Positions 1 to 9,920 of a stretch of DNA of 64,000 nucleotides are shown here, piece after piece. The stretch is taken from NCBI GenBank assembly GCA_017893485.1, contig CM030362.1, positions 39,960,984 through 40,024,983 of the forward strand. The letters are read 5' to 3'. The position numbers and the translations under genes are program-made. The DNA is from Hemerocallis citrina. Lineage: Eukaryota; Streptophyta; Magnoliopsida; Asparagales; Asphodelaceae. Below the pieces are notes generated by a model that was not told where the DNA came from, made no database searches, and worked only from the letters and a program-made list of their open reading frames with translations. Each line of letters starts with the position of its first letter. Position 1 is the first letter of the stretch.

Positions 1-240
1 GGAAGGATGAGTATGTTTGGGACCCTTCTTGTAGTTTGGGGCCTCGTGAAGGAAGGATTTTTGGGGAAGCCAGTGAACCCGGATCCAACAAAAGCAGTTT
101 ATGTTTATCCCACGATACTGCTTGCAATATTTTCTGCAGTTTTCTCTGTGCGGTATAACCTGAAGAAGGTAGCAAAAAGTACTCAATCTCGGTTTGTTGC
201 TAAACCATTGCAAAGCTCTGCCAAGTCAAAACTTAAGTAG
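1..240 (+). CDS. Terminal exon of an unrecognised membrane protein (gene M)
   Basis: The frame is open from the window edge to a stop at 238-240, so this is the 3' end of a longer gene. I do not recognise the family. The peptide holds two hydrophobic stretches (MSMFGTLLVVWGLV, and YVYPTILLAIFSAVFSV) separated by a polar loop with NPDPTKAVYVYP, and ends in a basic tail with many K and S, consistent with the last membrane helices and cytosolic tail of a multi-pass protein. Decayed copies of this exon lie at about 914-1035 and 42462-42570. The copy near 42.4 kb also keeps an upstream exon, which shows that this segment is internal to a multi-exon gene and that the ATG at 7 is not the true start. 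This copy has no stop or frameshift, so it is probably the functional one. Confidence 0.6.
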   Translation, partial: GRMSMFGTLLVVWGLVKEGFLGKPVNPDPTKAVYVYPTILLAIFSAVFSVRYNLKKVAKSTQSRFVAKPLQSSAKSKLK

Positions 241-737
241 ATTGCATTGCAATTGATCAGATGGTTTTTTCGGGTTTAGAATGTGATGAATTCTATTCAG
301 TTTGTTTCAGGAGCTTAGTTATCGTTCAACATTTTATGTAGAATTTCTGAATCCTTGTCAGACGGGGTTAATTGAGGCCCGAGATGTTGGATTTTTTTTT
401 CTTATGTTATACGGAGGGAACTAATTTGTTGTATTTATGCTCATAAATATGTTATATCATTTTAAACCTAATTAATGGCTTGTTTTGCTATACAGTCTTT
501 TGAAGGCTTTTGATCATTTGTGTATTTTATGCCTGAAGTTCATTTTATTCATCTTAAATTTGGATATTGAAATCTTTTCAACAGTTTCTTCAATTGAAAC
601 AAATTTATTATTCTATCACAATCATAAACAAGGGATGCAAACCCTTTCTCCATGCACTTTTTGCCCTGGAGATGCGTGCCCTCTCTGGGGCCCAAGTAGT
701 TTGCACAGAAACAAATACCCTGCCCTAGATATCTCTA
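241..737. other. 3' flank of gene M, duplicated elsewhere
   Basis: No gene is supported here. About 550-735 (a stretch with TTTGCACAGAAACAAA and CTCCATGC near its end) aligns by eye with 1050-1235 and 42600-42785, so the flank was duplicated with gene M. It probably includes the 3' UTR. Confidence 0.5.
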
Positions 738-913
738 CTATTTTAAAATAAGAACTATTTTAAGGGAGAGTTGGGATTTGTAATAAACAAACTCTAACTT
801 TGTAACTATATAAACACGTATAATACACGTCCAAATTATATCCAACAAATATAAATGTGCATTGCACGTGTAGTCCAAATCAAAATATTCAAATATAAAT
901 GTGCATTGCACGA
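738..913. repeat. Short dispersed repeat, inverted copy at 26187-26365
   Basis: About 170 bases read as the reverse complement of 26187-26365, including the TTTGTAACTATATAAACACGT stretch and ATTTGAATATTTTGATTTGGAC read in opposite orientations. GTGCATTGCACG blocks near both ends resemble Helitron 3' hairpins, but no CTAG end is clear. It separates gene M from the decayed M/CCCH copy. Confidence 0.55.
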
Positions 914-1035
914 GTATGTTTGGCATCCCTCTTGTTGTTTGGGGCCTCGTCAAGGAAGAACTTTTGGGAAATCTAGTAAACCATGATCCAACAAAAGCAG
1001 TTTATGTTTATCCAATGGTACTTCTAAAAGTTCAC
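914..1035 (+). pseudogene. Decayed second copy of the gene M terminal exon
   Basis: Starting at the GAGTATGTTTGG motif, this aligns with the 1-120 exon and even more closely with 42468-42580. The hydrophobic peptide and the DPTKAVYVYP loop are still readable, but the sequence diverges straight after the loop and has no partner exons in place. The breakpoint coincides with the end of the preceding dispersed repeat. It belongs to a duplicated block that continues to about 1885. Confidence 0.7.
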
Positions 1036-1589
1036 CTTTTCATCTTCGTGTAGAATTTGAATATGGAAGCCTTTTCCAAACTTTTCTTTTCCCTCGTTAT
1101 ATGACTTCAATTGAACTATGATTCTATGACATTCATAACATGCAAATTAACCTTTCTCCATGCGTCTTTTAGACCCGTGCCCTTCTTGGGCGCCAAGAGG
1201 TTTGCACAGAAACAAACACACCTTCTAGATATATGTAAATAGAGTGTTGCACAAAAGATCTAAGGGTACCTCACCTTGTTATAACATGAGTAAGAAACAT
1301 CTACTATTACAACAATAACATCACCAAAAGTTGAACTCAAAGAAATATTAAGTATGAATAAATTATGTTCATAGCACATGCTAATTATCTAGTAATATTA
1401 TATAAGTTTGTCTGTAATGTTAAGTGAACATAAAAACTGAACAGTGCAGCAAAATAATTAGGGAGATGAAGATCAAGAGCCAATATAGAGAAAATTAGCA
1501 TTGTCGTTTTCTGTAAGGGCCTTAACAACATTTAACAACATAGACACAATTAAGAAGGATCATAGATCCAATCACCATAAATAAGACTT
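1036..1589. other. Duplicated intergenic sequence (paralogue of 42571-43087)
   Basis: No gene is supported. The block aligns almost without gaps to 42571-43087, including the CTCCATGCGTCTTTTAGACC and GGTACCTCACCTTG landmarks, with scattered substitutions and a short insertion near 1530. Confidence 0.7.
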
Positions 1590-1800
1590 AGTTTTGTCGG
1601 CCCTCTCCACTCATATGGAATTATGGATTCTTATCCTCGTCCTTAGTTTGCTGCACACAAGCGGGTGGTTGTGCGTTGGTTGCGGAGGCATCGTAAGCTG
1701 GCGCCTGACATGGATTTGTTAGAGTTGCTGCCTCGACATTTGATCTTGTATCCACCTTGTATCCTCCGAATCTTCTTAAATCTGCGTTCAGTCACAAATT
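1590..1800 (-). pseudogene. Decayed copy of the CCCH-gene last exon
   Basis: Read on the minus strand this matches the last coding exon of the CCCH zinc-finger gene at 43088-43325, including the landmarks TAAGACTTAGTTTTGTCGGC and CACAAGCGGGTGGTTGTG. Small indels destroy the reading frame, and the finger-coding exon is absent. It shows that the duplicated unit contained the convergent pair gene M / CCCH gene. A T-run at 1892-1911 marks the end of the homology. Confidence 0.7.
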
Positions 1801-2812
1801 AAATGTAAGCGACTAAGATTTGATGTAATAGAACTCACATTAAACAATTTAGAAGTAAGCATTGCAATATGATATAAGATGGAAGTAACAGTTTTTTTTT
1901 TTTTTTTTTTTGTGTGTGGAAATTATACAAGATTCTGAAAAGATAAATGGTGTGGTAACTGTTGGATGTATAGGTATATTCGCAATATAATAGGATAATA
2001 TTATGTATATTGTTCTACGGGGCAACACGTGTTTACATATGTTATGTATTAATTATTAGAAAGGGTTGAGTGGGCTCAAAGCCTAGTACCCTAAACCCAG
2101 TCTAATCTCTTTATAAGTTGGTCTAGAGGTAGTGCCCTGTGATATTCCAATACTGATAAGCAGGGTATAATATCTTAAGCAGCTAAGAGATAAATCCTAA
2201 CCCTAATTTCTCCTCATTAGATCTAACAATCTTAAGATATTACAATCACACCACCTCCGACCATAGTAGCCGACGCTGCTACCTCCAACCATAGTGGGCG
2301 CCGCCGCTACCTCCGACCATAATGGGCACCGCCGCTATCTTCGACCAGAAGCGCCGCATCCCTCGTCTTCGAAGACGTCGCAGATCGAAGGGGGCAACTC
2401 TCCGACCGAAATCACAGCGCCAGATCTCGATCGTCATCGTGCATCCGGTTCGCTGTCGCCCGTTGCCTGTCGCCAACGTGGATCTCCCATCTGGCAGCGA
2501 TCTCGATCTTGAGCATTGTCAGATCTAGACCCTGTTGGATCTGGTGTTTGGTGTGTGGGGCAGAACACGGGATCCTCTAGTGGATCGGTGTGTGTGGAAT
2601 TTTCTTACTGGTCTGGACTTGCTGTTTGGCATTTGGAGCCGAGTACGAGACTTGCTACAGTGACCTGGGATCTTTCTTCCTCTTGACTGCTGTGTACTCT
2701 TCAGATTTGGTCCATTCTAAACTCAAGTTATTTTCTCTTTACTAAATCACATAAGTAGTAACTATTCAGAAAGAACTCTCTATTGTTGGGAATCTATTGT
2801 TTATTTCTTTGT

Positions 2813-3812
2813 GATGGAAAAACATAATCGTCCGTATGAGGTTTCCAAATTAGAGGGATTCAGTAGTGCTGAATTTAATAGTTGGAAGAGAAAAACCCAA
2901 TACGAAATGAAATTCATGAAAATTTTCTATACATGTCAAACAACCTATGATGAATGTGTTGAAGGTGTTGATGATGCAACATAGGTAACTGATTAAGACT
3001 TATGTAGAGAATTCTTATTGAATAGCATATCAGATCGCCTTACAGACGTGTATATGAAATATGAAACAGCTAAACAAATATGGGATAATTTACTAGATGA
3101 ATTTAAAGAAGGAAGAGAAAGTATCTAAAGCACATCTAGTTGATAAATTCATGGGTTTCTGTTTTAAAGAAGAAAATGCAATCCTTTCTCAGGTAACAGA
3201 TTTAGAGAATCTTGTAGGGAAACTAAAATCAGAAAACATTACTGTGTGTGATGAGTTCCTTACTGGAGCAATAATTTATAAGTTACCTGCTTCGTGGCTA
3301 TCTTTTAAGACTGAGATGTATAGGTTGTCTGAACAATTAAACTTGCACATCTGAAATGTTGCATCAAAATTGAAGATGAGACTAGAACTATGATGAATTT
3401 GGAATTGGTTAATAAACAACTTTCAACTGCTAATGTGTTAACCAATATCAAACGCACTCCTAAGTTCAAGAAGAACAAGTTTAATTCTAAAGGTGAACTA
3501 ACTAAGTTAGAAGTCACGAAAAAAATTGTCAAAAAGAAAGGAAAATGCTACAACTGCAGAAAGTGGGGGCATCATGCCTCTGAGTGCAGGCTACCCAAAG
3601 TAGAACAACCCAACATGGAAAAGGTGAACTTGTTGGAGGGTAAAACTGAGCCCACCAATTTTCTTTGTGCTGTTGGTGATGTCAATGCCAGTACCTCTGC
3701 TAGTTGGTTGTTGGACTTGGGAGCCACCTTCCATGCTTGCAACGATGATGGCCTACTATCTGATTTGAAAGCTGCAGATGAGTCAGTCTCAATGGCAAAT
3801 GGTGAATCAGTG
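2813..3812 (+). pseudogene. Copia gag and protease start, broken
   Basis: From the ATG at 2813 a gag-like protein runs (MEKHNRPYEVSKLEGF, then a segment with QIWDNLLDEF) but has in-frame stops near 2980 and 2995 and another after 3120. The frame then shifts to one coding LSQVTDLENLVGKL. After a further shift, 3390-3812 encodes a CCHC zinc knuckle (CYNCRKWGHHASEC, about 3547-3588), followed by the protease active-site region reading DLGAT where copia proteases usually have DSGAT. The gag is therefore non-functional. The frame stops at the inserted LTR and resumes exactly after it at 5254. Confidence 0.8.
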
Positions 3813-5248
3813 TGTTGGATCCTGTAGGCGAGCAACAAACACTAGAGGGAGGGTGAATAGTGTTAATTAAAATAAACTGCGGAATAAATAATTTTTCTTC
3901 GGTGCAGTCGACTTAGGAGTGAACCAGTCGACTGAGATGACCAAATAAAAGGAAATACAAACAACTCTGTGCGGTCGACTTAAAGTTGAGACAGGCGACT
4001 GAAGACACAGTTAATATTTAAAAATACGAGACTGACCAGTCGACTGGTAATGTGCTGAATCGACTGTCCAGACAAGTTTCACAGAACTTAAATAAACAAA
4101 AAGTAAATGCAAGTGCAAGAGAAACAACCATAGAGTACATACGATATATCCTGGTTCGGTCCTTCCGACCTACATCTAGTTCCCAAGCAACCCACTTGAG
4201 ATTTCCACTATTCTTGAAAAACAAGTTTACAAGAATACCCTACGGCGTTCAGACAACAACCTTGTCTAACCCGTAGTCCTTTCTCTCAACCAGAGAAAGC
4301 AGACCCACTCTACCACCAAGAGTGAAACGACCGACTCTACACCCTAGAGTCTAACTCTCCAACCGAGAGCAAAAGAAAACAATAAAAATTTACAGTCAAC
4401 CTATAGCCTTGTTTGTGTTATGTGATGTGGAACGTGGCTAAAAGGAGGTCGACTTCTATACCCAATCCAGAACGAATTCCGATGTTATACTGGACTGAGT
4501 GTAGAGAACCAGAAATTTAGAACTTGAAAGCTTTTTCTCTTTAACACTTAGAAATGCTCAAAGATTGCTCCGGATTGTTAAAAAAATGTTGTTAGACCTT
4601 TTTTAGTGAGTTCTGAACTCTATTTATAGAGTTAGAATTCCTGGACGTTGGGAGACAGTTATTCCAACTGTCAACCAACAGATCTAAGAGCTTTTGAATT
4701 TGAAAAATCGATTTTGAAAACAGAAAACGGTCAAAAGCACTCGAACAGTCGACTGGGTTGCCATAATGAGTCGACTGGTCAGAGTTTGAATAAATTTAAA
4801 TAGTTTTGTACTCCCAGTCGACTTATAGAAGCATCGGTCGACTGGTACTCAACAGTTAAATTATTTCAAACTGTTTTGACCTTTTTTTTTTGATGTTTTG
4901 AAAAACACACATTGTAAAATAGTGAGTGTATGTGTGTGTGACAAGGCTTTACATCATACTAAGACTCAACAAAAAATAAGATTACATTGTTTACAAGACA
5001 TGACTATAATTGACACTTTTAAGCTTGAGACTTTGGCTTGAGTCTGAGTCTTGGCTTGAGTCTTGAGTCTTGTCTAGAGTCTTGAGTCTTGAATGAAACT
5101 TTAACCATTGTCTTTATCTGGAGCCTTTGTGCTTGTTCATTTGTTCAGCTGTATAGTAGTGAGTCATTTGTGTATAGCACCTGCAATTATAAAGTATAGC
5201 AAGGATATATGTGCAGTGTGTTGTGATCATCAAAATCAAGAATCAACA
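3813..5248. mobile_element. Solo LTR (1436 bp) with TSD CAGTG inside the copia element
   Basis: The insert begins TGTTGGATCC and ends AATCAACA, so it has TG...CA ends with the short inverted tips TGTTG/CAACA. CAGTG stands immediately on both sides (3808-3812 and 5249-5253), a 5-bp target-site duplication. It has no gag or pol and no second LTR copy, which fits a solo LTR left by recombination, or a very short non-autonomous element. The motif CAGTCGACT or close variants occurs about ten times between 3906 and 4850, usually in facing pairs, and 5030-5095 is a minisatellite of CTTGAGTCT units. Its LTR family was not identified. Confidence 0.8.
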
Positions 5249-5253
5249 CAGTG

Positions 5254-5682
5254 AAGGTGCTTCAGACTGGGACAACAAATCTCAATCTCTCCTCAGGTAA
5301 AACTTTAATTTTGCGAGATGTTAAATATGTGCCTGCTTTAGCAAAGAACTTGATCTCTATTAGCTTATTAAATCATGCTGGCATGGTTGTTACTATGATT
5401 AGTGGTAAAGCTATATTGTCTGTAAAATCTTTTTATTTTGGTTGTACTTATTTAGTTAATAGCATGTACAGAACTAGTTTAGTAGATGAAGTAATCAACA
5501 ATGTTAGTTCCAAATTGTGTAGTCCATATACATGGCAGAATAGGCTGGAACATGTGAACTATGTTAAGATTCTTAATGTTGCTAAAACTTTTAACTTGTC
5601 AATTGACACATCCATTAAAGGTTACAAATATGAAGTGTGTGCTCAAACAAAGATAACTATTTATCGTCCGTCGATTTTTTAA
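5254..5682 (+). pseudogene. Copia GAG-pre-integrase segment (continuation)
   Basis: The frame interrupted at 3812 resumes in phase. It encodes the segment between protease and integrase: LRDVKYVPALAKNLISISLL is the conserved copia block with L-x-x-V-x-Y-V-P and K-N-L-I-S, followed by WQNRLEHVNYVKI, where the family usually has WHxRLGH, and a C-A-Q-T-K motif. It ends at a stop at 5680-5682, where non-copia sequence begins, so the integrase core is missing. Confidence 0.75.
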
Positions 5683-5781
5683 ATAAAAACCCAAAATTTG
5701 AATTACAGCTGAAATAAAAAACTCCTATTCCTATATGTCATGTACCTAAAATTTGAGAGACCAGGGGCGGATCTGGGGGGT

Positions 5782-5849
<68 letters not shown>

Positions 5850-5933
5850 CTGAGGTATGCTACAGCCCCCCCAACATTTAGAGCTTTAGTTATTTATTTT
5901 TTTTTGAAATTTTAATTTGGGCTTGTTCTTTAG

Positions 5934-5966
<33 letters not shown>
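5782..5966. repeat. G homopolymer (68) followed by C homopolymer (33)
   Basis: Just inside the hAT left end, 5782-5849 is an uninterrupted G-run and 5934-5966 an uninterrupted C-run, separated by about 84 bases beginning CTGAGGTATG. The runs could pair as a hairpin or fold as G-quadruplex and i-motif. Exact lengths are doubtful, since such runs are error-prone in assemblies. Confidence 0.9.
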
Positions 5967-5968
<2 letters not shown>

Positions 5969-6972
5969 ATTAAAATTAAAAGCCCATAGCCCACTCAACT
6001 CTAATCACCCACACCCCCTTCAGCCGGCCCTGGCTTCTTCAGTTTTTCTTCTTTCCTTCTTTTAATAATTTCCACAAAATCTTACTTACGGTCCCAAACC
6101 CTAGCCCTAGATCAGATCGGCGGCGGCCTCTCAGCCTCTCTCCCTGACTCCCTGATCCCTCTCTCTGCTACTTCGACCGGTCACCGAAGCGCGTCAAGCC
6201 GTCACTGCGTCAGCGACGCTACGCTGCGTACGCTTCGCCGACGCGACGACCGTCGACGAGCGGAACGGACGACCCCTGCCGGAGCGGAACGAACGTTGCT
6301 GGCTTGCTGCCTCTCTCTCTCTCTTTGGACTTTGGTACTCACCGTACTCTTTAAGTCTTTCTCTTTGAGTCTTTCTAGTTTCTAACTCTTTGTCTCTATT
6401 TCTAATTTTCTATATGGATTTTGATTCTTTGAAGTTGCAAAATGGAATTAGATTAACAATTTTAGATTAATAATGATACTAAGAGATGAGAAGTTATTTA
6501 GTTTCTAACTCTTTGTCTATGTGAGTTATTTTGTTCATAGTTATATCACTAGTACTCGATTGCTAAAGTCTAAAGATGAGAAGTTTGGTAAAATTCAGTA
6601 CAAAAATTTGATGACTTGAGACTTCAGTATATGCATACATGTAAAATATACACATAACTTCACAGATTGGTACTTCATTTATCTAGAATTTGGTAGTTAT
6701 GTAACTTATGTTACTTCTGTAAAATCTTGGTAGGTTAATTTGTGCAGTGACTCAGTGAGTTGAAGATATAAAGTTTTTATCATTAATGTACTGTATCTAA
6801 CTTTTGGATGTCATTGTATCGAATCTCATGATTTATAGTTGTACATTGCAAACTCTTATATTCAACCTTTACACAATTCATTCAAATTTACTAAATGCTT
6901 GTATCAATTGAAAATGAGAAAAATGCACTCCATGATACAATTGGTCTCACCAAAACATACAAATGGAAAGAA
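5967..6972. other. hAT internal leader, no gene recognised
   Basis: About 6110-6320 is GC-rich with CT-rich tracts and looks like a promoter and 5' UTR. The rest, to 6972, is AT-rich and intron-like. No supported reading frame; any N-terminal zinc finger of the transposase was not found. Confidence 0.4.
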
Positions 6973-7532
6973 TCATCTATTGCTTGAGCTAGATGCTAAG
7001 TTAGTTATGTAGTAACTAAAAGAAGGTGTCCTGTTTTTGAGATCCATTGAAGAGCTCACAATTAGGTCTCTCTTGTCCTTCATCCTTCTCTTTGCTAGAT
7101 ACCCTCTCATCCATGGGCTAATCTTCTCACCTATCTTGATCATAAAGTAAAACAATATGCGGTAGATTATAATCATGCAGAATAGAACCAAAAGGTCCAA
7201 CCATTTTGATCGATTCAAGTTGATCTCAAACACATTCTCCAGTATGTACTCTCCCGAGATTTTTGGTAGGCCAGATATTTGGTTCTCGAAGAATAGACCC
7301 TTTAGATCATTTTGGTATTGTCCCTGTTGAAAATGTACAAATTTAGAGGGGATGAATAATAATACAATGAAGAGTGATGAACTTGTTTCTGGGTCAATTG
7401 TTTCGTTCTAGTCACCTGGACTGCCCAGAAATGGAAGCTGAAGTAGGACATTGGGTATCGCCAGAAAGGCTTCGGAATGTCATATGGGAGCCTAAAGAAA
7501 CCAGAGACCAACATGAAGACTCCCTGTTTCAT
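6973..7532 (-). pseudogene. Captured two-exon fragment of an ABCG (WBC) transporter gene
   Basis: On the minus strand, exon A (about 7526-7418) encodes [13 protein letters not shown]...[18 protein letters not shown]. It ends at a GTGACT donor; a roughly 90-bp intron ends CAACAG, and exon B (about 7325-6973) encodes [44 protein letters not shown] and a basic C-terminus. These are conserved C-terminal parts of plant half-size ABCG transporters of the ABCG11/ABCG15 group (last extracellular loop and final membrane helix), which export cuticle or wall lipids. Keeping the intron means capture was at the DNA level. The frame is open but the ATPase domain and most of the membrane domain are absent, so it cannot be a transporter. 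Whether it is transcribed, for instance antisense to a relative, is unknown. Confidence 0.85.
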
Positions 7533-7561
7533 AATTCATAAGATGATTGTTAATAGTTTAA

Positions 7562-9502
7562 TTGATAAAGTTGTTTAACTGTTCTTCTGCACACAATTTT
7601 TCTATGCGCAAATGGGATAACTTGAAGACTCCTACTGAATATATTGATAAAGTCTTGAATGCCATGTCTTTTGAACAAGTTAGGCAAAATCGATTGAGAC
7701 TGAAAACTACAATAAGGAGTGTTATGTGGCTTGCATTGCAAGGATGTCCTTTTAGAGGCCATGATGAATCTGTTGAGTCTTCAAACCGTGGAAATTTTAT
7801 TGCAATGGTGAAGGCTTTTGGTGAGGTAAATGAAGATATTGGCTAAGTAGTGTTGGAAAATGCTCCTGGAAATGCGAAATATATAGCACCAAATATCCAA
7901 AAAGAGATCTTACACATTATTGCCAATATTGTGAAGAGGAGGATACGAGAAGAAGTAGGAGATGACAAATTTTGTATTCTTGTTATTGAAGCTGTTGATG
8001 AATCTGGTAAGGAGCAAATGGCTGTGGTTTTAAGGTTTGTTGATTCTGCCGGATTTATTCGAGAAAGATTTTTTGAGGTTGTCAGTGTTTGTGATACTTC
8101 GGCATTAACACTCAAAACAACCATTTGTGATATTCTTGCTCGTTACAATCTTCAAATTAAAAATCTGCGTGGTTAAGGATACGATGGTGCTAGCAATATG
8201 CATGGGGTGTGGAATGGACTGCAAGCATTGTTTCTTAGAGACTGCCCATATGCCTATTTCGTACATTGTTTTGCTCATAGGTTGCAACTAGCATTACTTG
8301 CAGGGGCTCAGCAAGTACATGATGTTTGGTTATTTTTCTCAAGCTTAGGTGCAATTGTTAACTTCGTTGGTGTTTCTGCTAAACGCCATATGGAATTAAA
8401 ATCGGTTCGAGAAGCAGAGATAGCAGATAAACTAGCATCCGGGGAACTTGGTTCTGGAAGAGGTGCTAATCAGAAATGCATTTTGCAACGCGCTGGAAAA
8501 ACCCGTTGGGGCTCCCACTTTGCTTCAGTGAGTAGCTTGATTGAAATGTTTGATGCAACTTCTACAGTTCTTGGTAACATTATTCATAATGAAAACGGTT
8601 TTAAAATTAAAGGTGAAGCTAAAGGTTTATTTAAGGCAGTAAGGTCATTTGAATTTTGTTTTATCTTGCATTTGATGTTTAAAGTGATGGGTATTACCAA
8701 TACTCTTTGTTTAGAATTGCAGCACAAATCTTTAGACATCTTAAATGCAATGGATTTAGTCTCATCAACAAAAGCAGTACTTCAGAAGTTGAGGGAAAAT
8801 GGTTGGGAGACTTTTATCCATGATTTGATTTCATTTTGTGAGAAACATGGTATTTTAATACCTGATATGAATGCTCCTTATATGGATGGTACTGGTCGCT
8901 CTTGTCAACAACGAGATAATATCACATTTCAACATTACTATCATGTTGATATCTTCAATGCAGTAATAGATTTTCATATTTCGGAGTTGTGTAGCAGGTT
9001 TTCTGAGTCGACAGTTGAACTACTTATTCTCAGTACATCTTTAGATCCTATTGATGAGTTCAAATCATTCAAGATAGATGATATTTGTACTCTTGCAGAT
9101 AAGTTTCATCCTGAAGATTTTACCACAACTGAGTTGTATGCTTTGAGAGTGGAGTTACAACATTATAAGGTCGATGTGATTCGTGATCCTTTATTTCAGA
9201 ATATGTCTTCTCTTTCTGAATTATGTCAGAAGTTGGTGGAAACAAAAAAATCAAGGATCTATTTTTTGATTGATAGACTCATTCGCTTGGTGTTGACTCT
9301 TCCTGTTTCAACGGCAACAACAGAGCGTGCATTCTCCGCTATGAAACTTGTTAAAACGCCAATTCGGAGCAAGATGGAAGATGGTTTTCTTACAGATTGT
9401 TTGACAATCTTTATTGAGAGAGATTTTGTTGAAGACATTGATTTTGATGTGATTGTTGATAAATTTTACTCTATCAAACATCGTCGGGTGCAACTAAAAT
9501 GA
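7562..9502 (+). pseudogene. hAT transposase, TTF/ZMYM-like, two in-frame stops
   Basis: One frame runs from about 7562 to 9502, broken by stops at about 7844 and 8174. It starts within the region before the catalytic core (LKTPTEYIDKVLN, FRGHDESVESSNRGNF). The RNase-H-like core follows (FCILVIEAVDESGKEQMAVV, then GYDGASNMHGVWNGL), then CFAHRLQLAL and the C-terminal hAT dimerisation block (LPVSTATTERAFSAMKLVKT with IRSKMEDGFLTDCL). In relatives the first catalytic aspartate sits in an LVDEA-type motif; here it reads VIEA. The second stop replaces a residue just before GYDGASN and looks like a C-to-T change of CAA. The N-terminal zinc finger was not found. It is inactive, but belongs to the element's own family. 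Confidence 0.85.
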
Positions 9503-9654
9503 TTTAAGAATATATATTTTGAAAGATGTGGAGAATTTGGTATATCCTTCTAATATTCATAACAATTGTATATATTTTTTGATTTTTGAATGTTACATTA
9601 TATGGAAAAAAATTTACCAGTCTCCCTCACTTTTCAATCATGAATCCGCCCCTG

Positions 9655-9920
9655 TAAGAGACCATAGATGCTCTTATTCTTTTCAGATTTCACCAAACTC
9701 TAGGCGTCATAATTCCTGCCAAAACTCGATCTCCCGTCATATATCTCCATTCCATTTCCCCCCGCCTAGTAATTTCCATCTCCCGCCAAACCATTGGCGC
9801 CACACGTTCCCGCCAAAATCCCCTCCCCAACCAATAAAGCCCGTCCACTCCTCATTCGTTCTCCTCAAATTCCCCTCGCCATTCTATCTCTGAAAACAAA
9901 TCTCTTAAAAAAAACCCACC
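9655..9920 (+). promoter_or_regulatory. E2F-rich promoter and 5' UTR of the downstream gene
   Basis: TTCCCGCCAAAA at 9807-9818 is a full match to the E2F/DP consensus (reverse of TTTTGGCGGGAA). TCCCGCCAAA at 9781-9790 and ATTGGCGCC at 9793-9801 are near-consensus sites, and CCAAT occurs at about 9830. Three such sites within 40 bases, 100-140 bases upstream of the start codon, suggest S-phase or proliferation-linked expression. No convincing TATA box is visible. The hAT insertion lies directly upstream and may have displaced distal elements. Confidence 0.55.

Larger units (their letters stand above)
1961..5682 (+). mobile_element. Truncated Ty1-copia retrotransposon, interrupted by a solo LTR
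   Basis: The recognisable order is an LTR or leader-like region (about 1961-2800), gag, a CCHC knuckle, the start of the protease and the GAG-pre-integrase segment, ending near 5682. Integrase, reverse transcriptase and RNase H are absent, so the 3' half was lost before or when the junction at about 5682 formed. The LTR limits are unresolved: TGTTGGATGT at 1961 is a possible 5' end, but I find no clear primer-binding site. A 119-bp block (2024-2142) recurs at 10823-10941. About 2245-2340 holds three copies of a 28-30 bp motif, ACCTCCGACCATA plus GCCGCCGCT. The element is interrupted at 3813-5248. Confidence 0.65.
5762..9654 (+). mobile_element. hAT transposon carrying a broken transposase and a captured ABCG fragment
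   Basis: The ends form a terminal inverted repeat, CAGGGGCGGATCTGG on the left and GAATCCGCCCCTG on the right, of the type common in plant hATs. The flanking 8-mers TGAGAGAC (5754-5761) and TAAGAGAC (9655-9662) are an 8-bp target-site duplication with one mismatch. Inside are, in order, long G and C homopolymers, a GC-rich leader (about 6110-6310), an ABCG gene fragment on the minus strand and a TTF/ZMYM-like hAT transposase pseudogene on the plus strand. The nearly intact duplication suggests a fairly young insertion; the transposase lesions mean it now depends on others to move. Confidence 0.85.
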
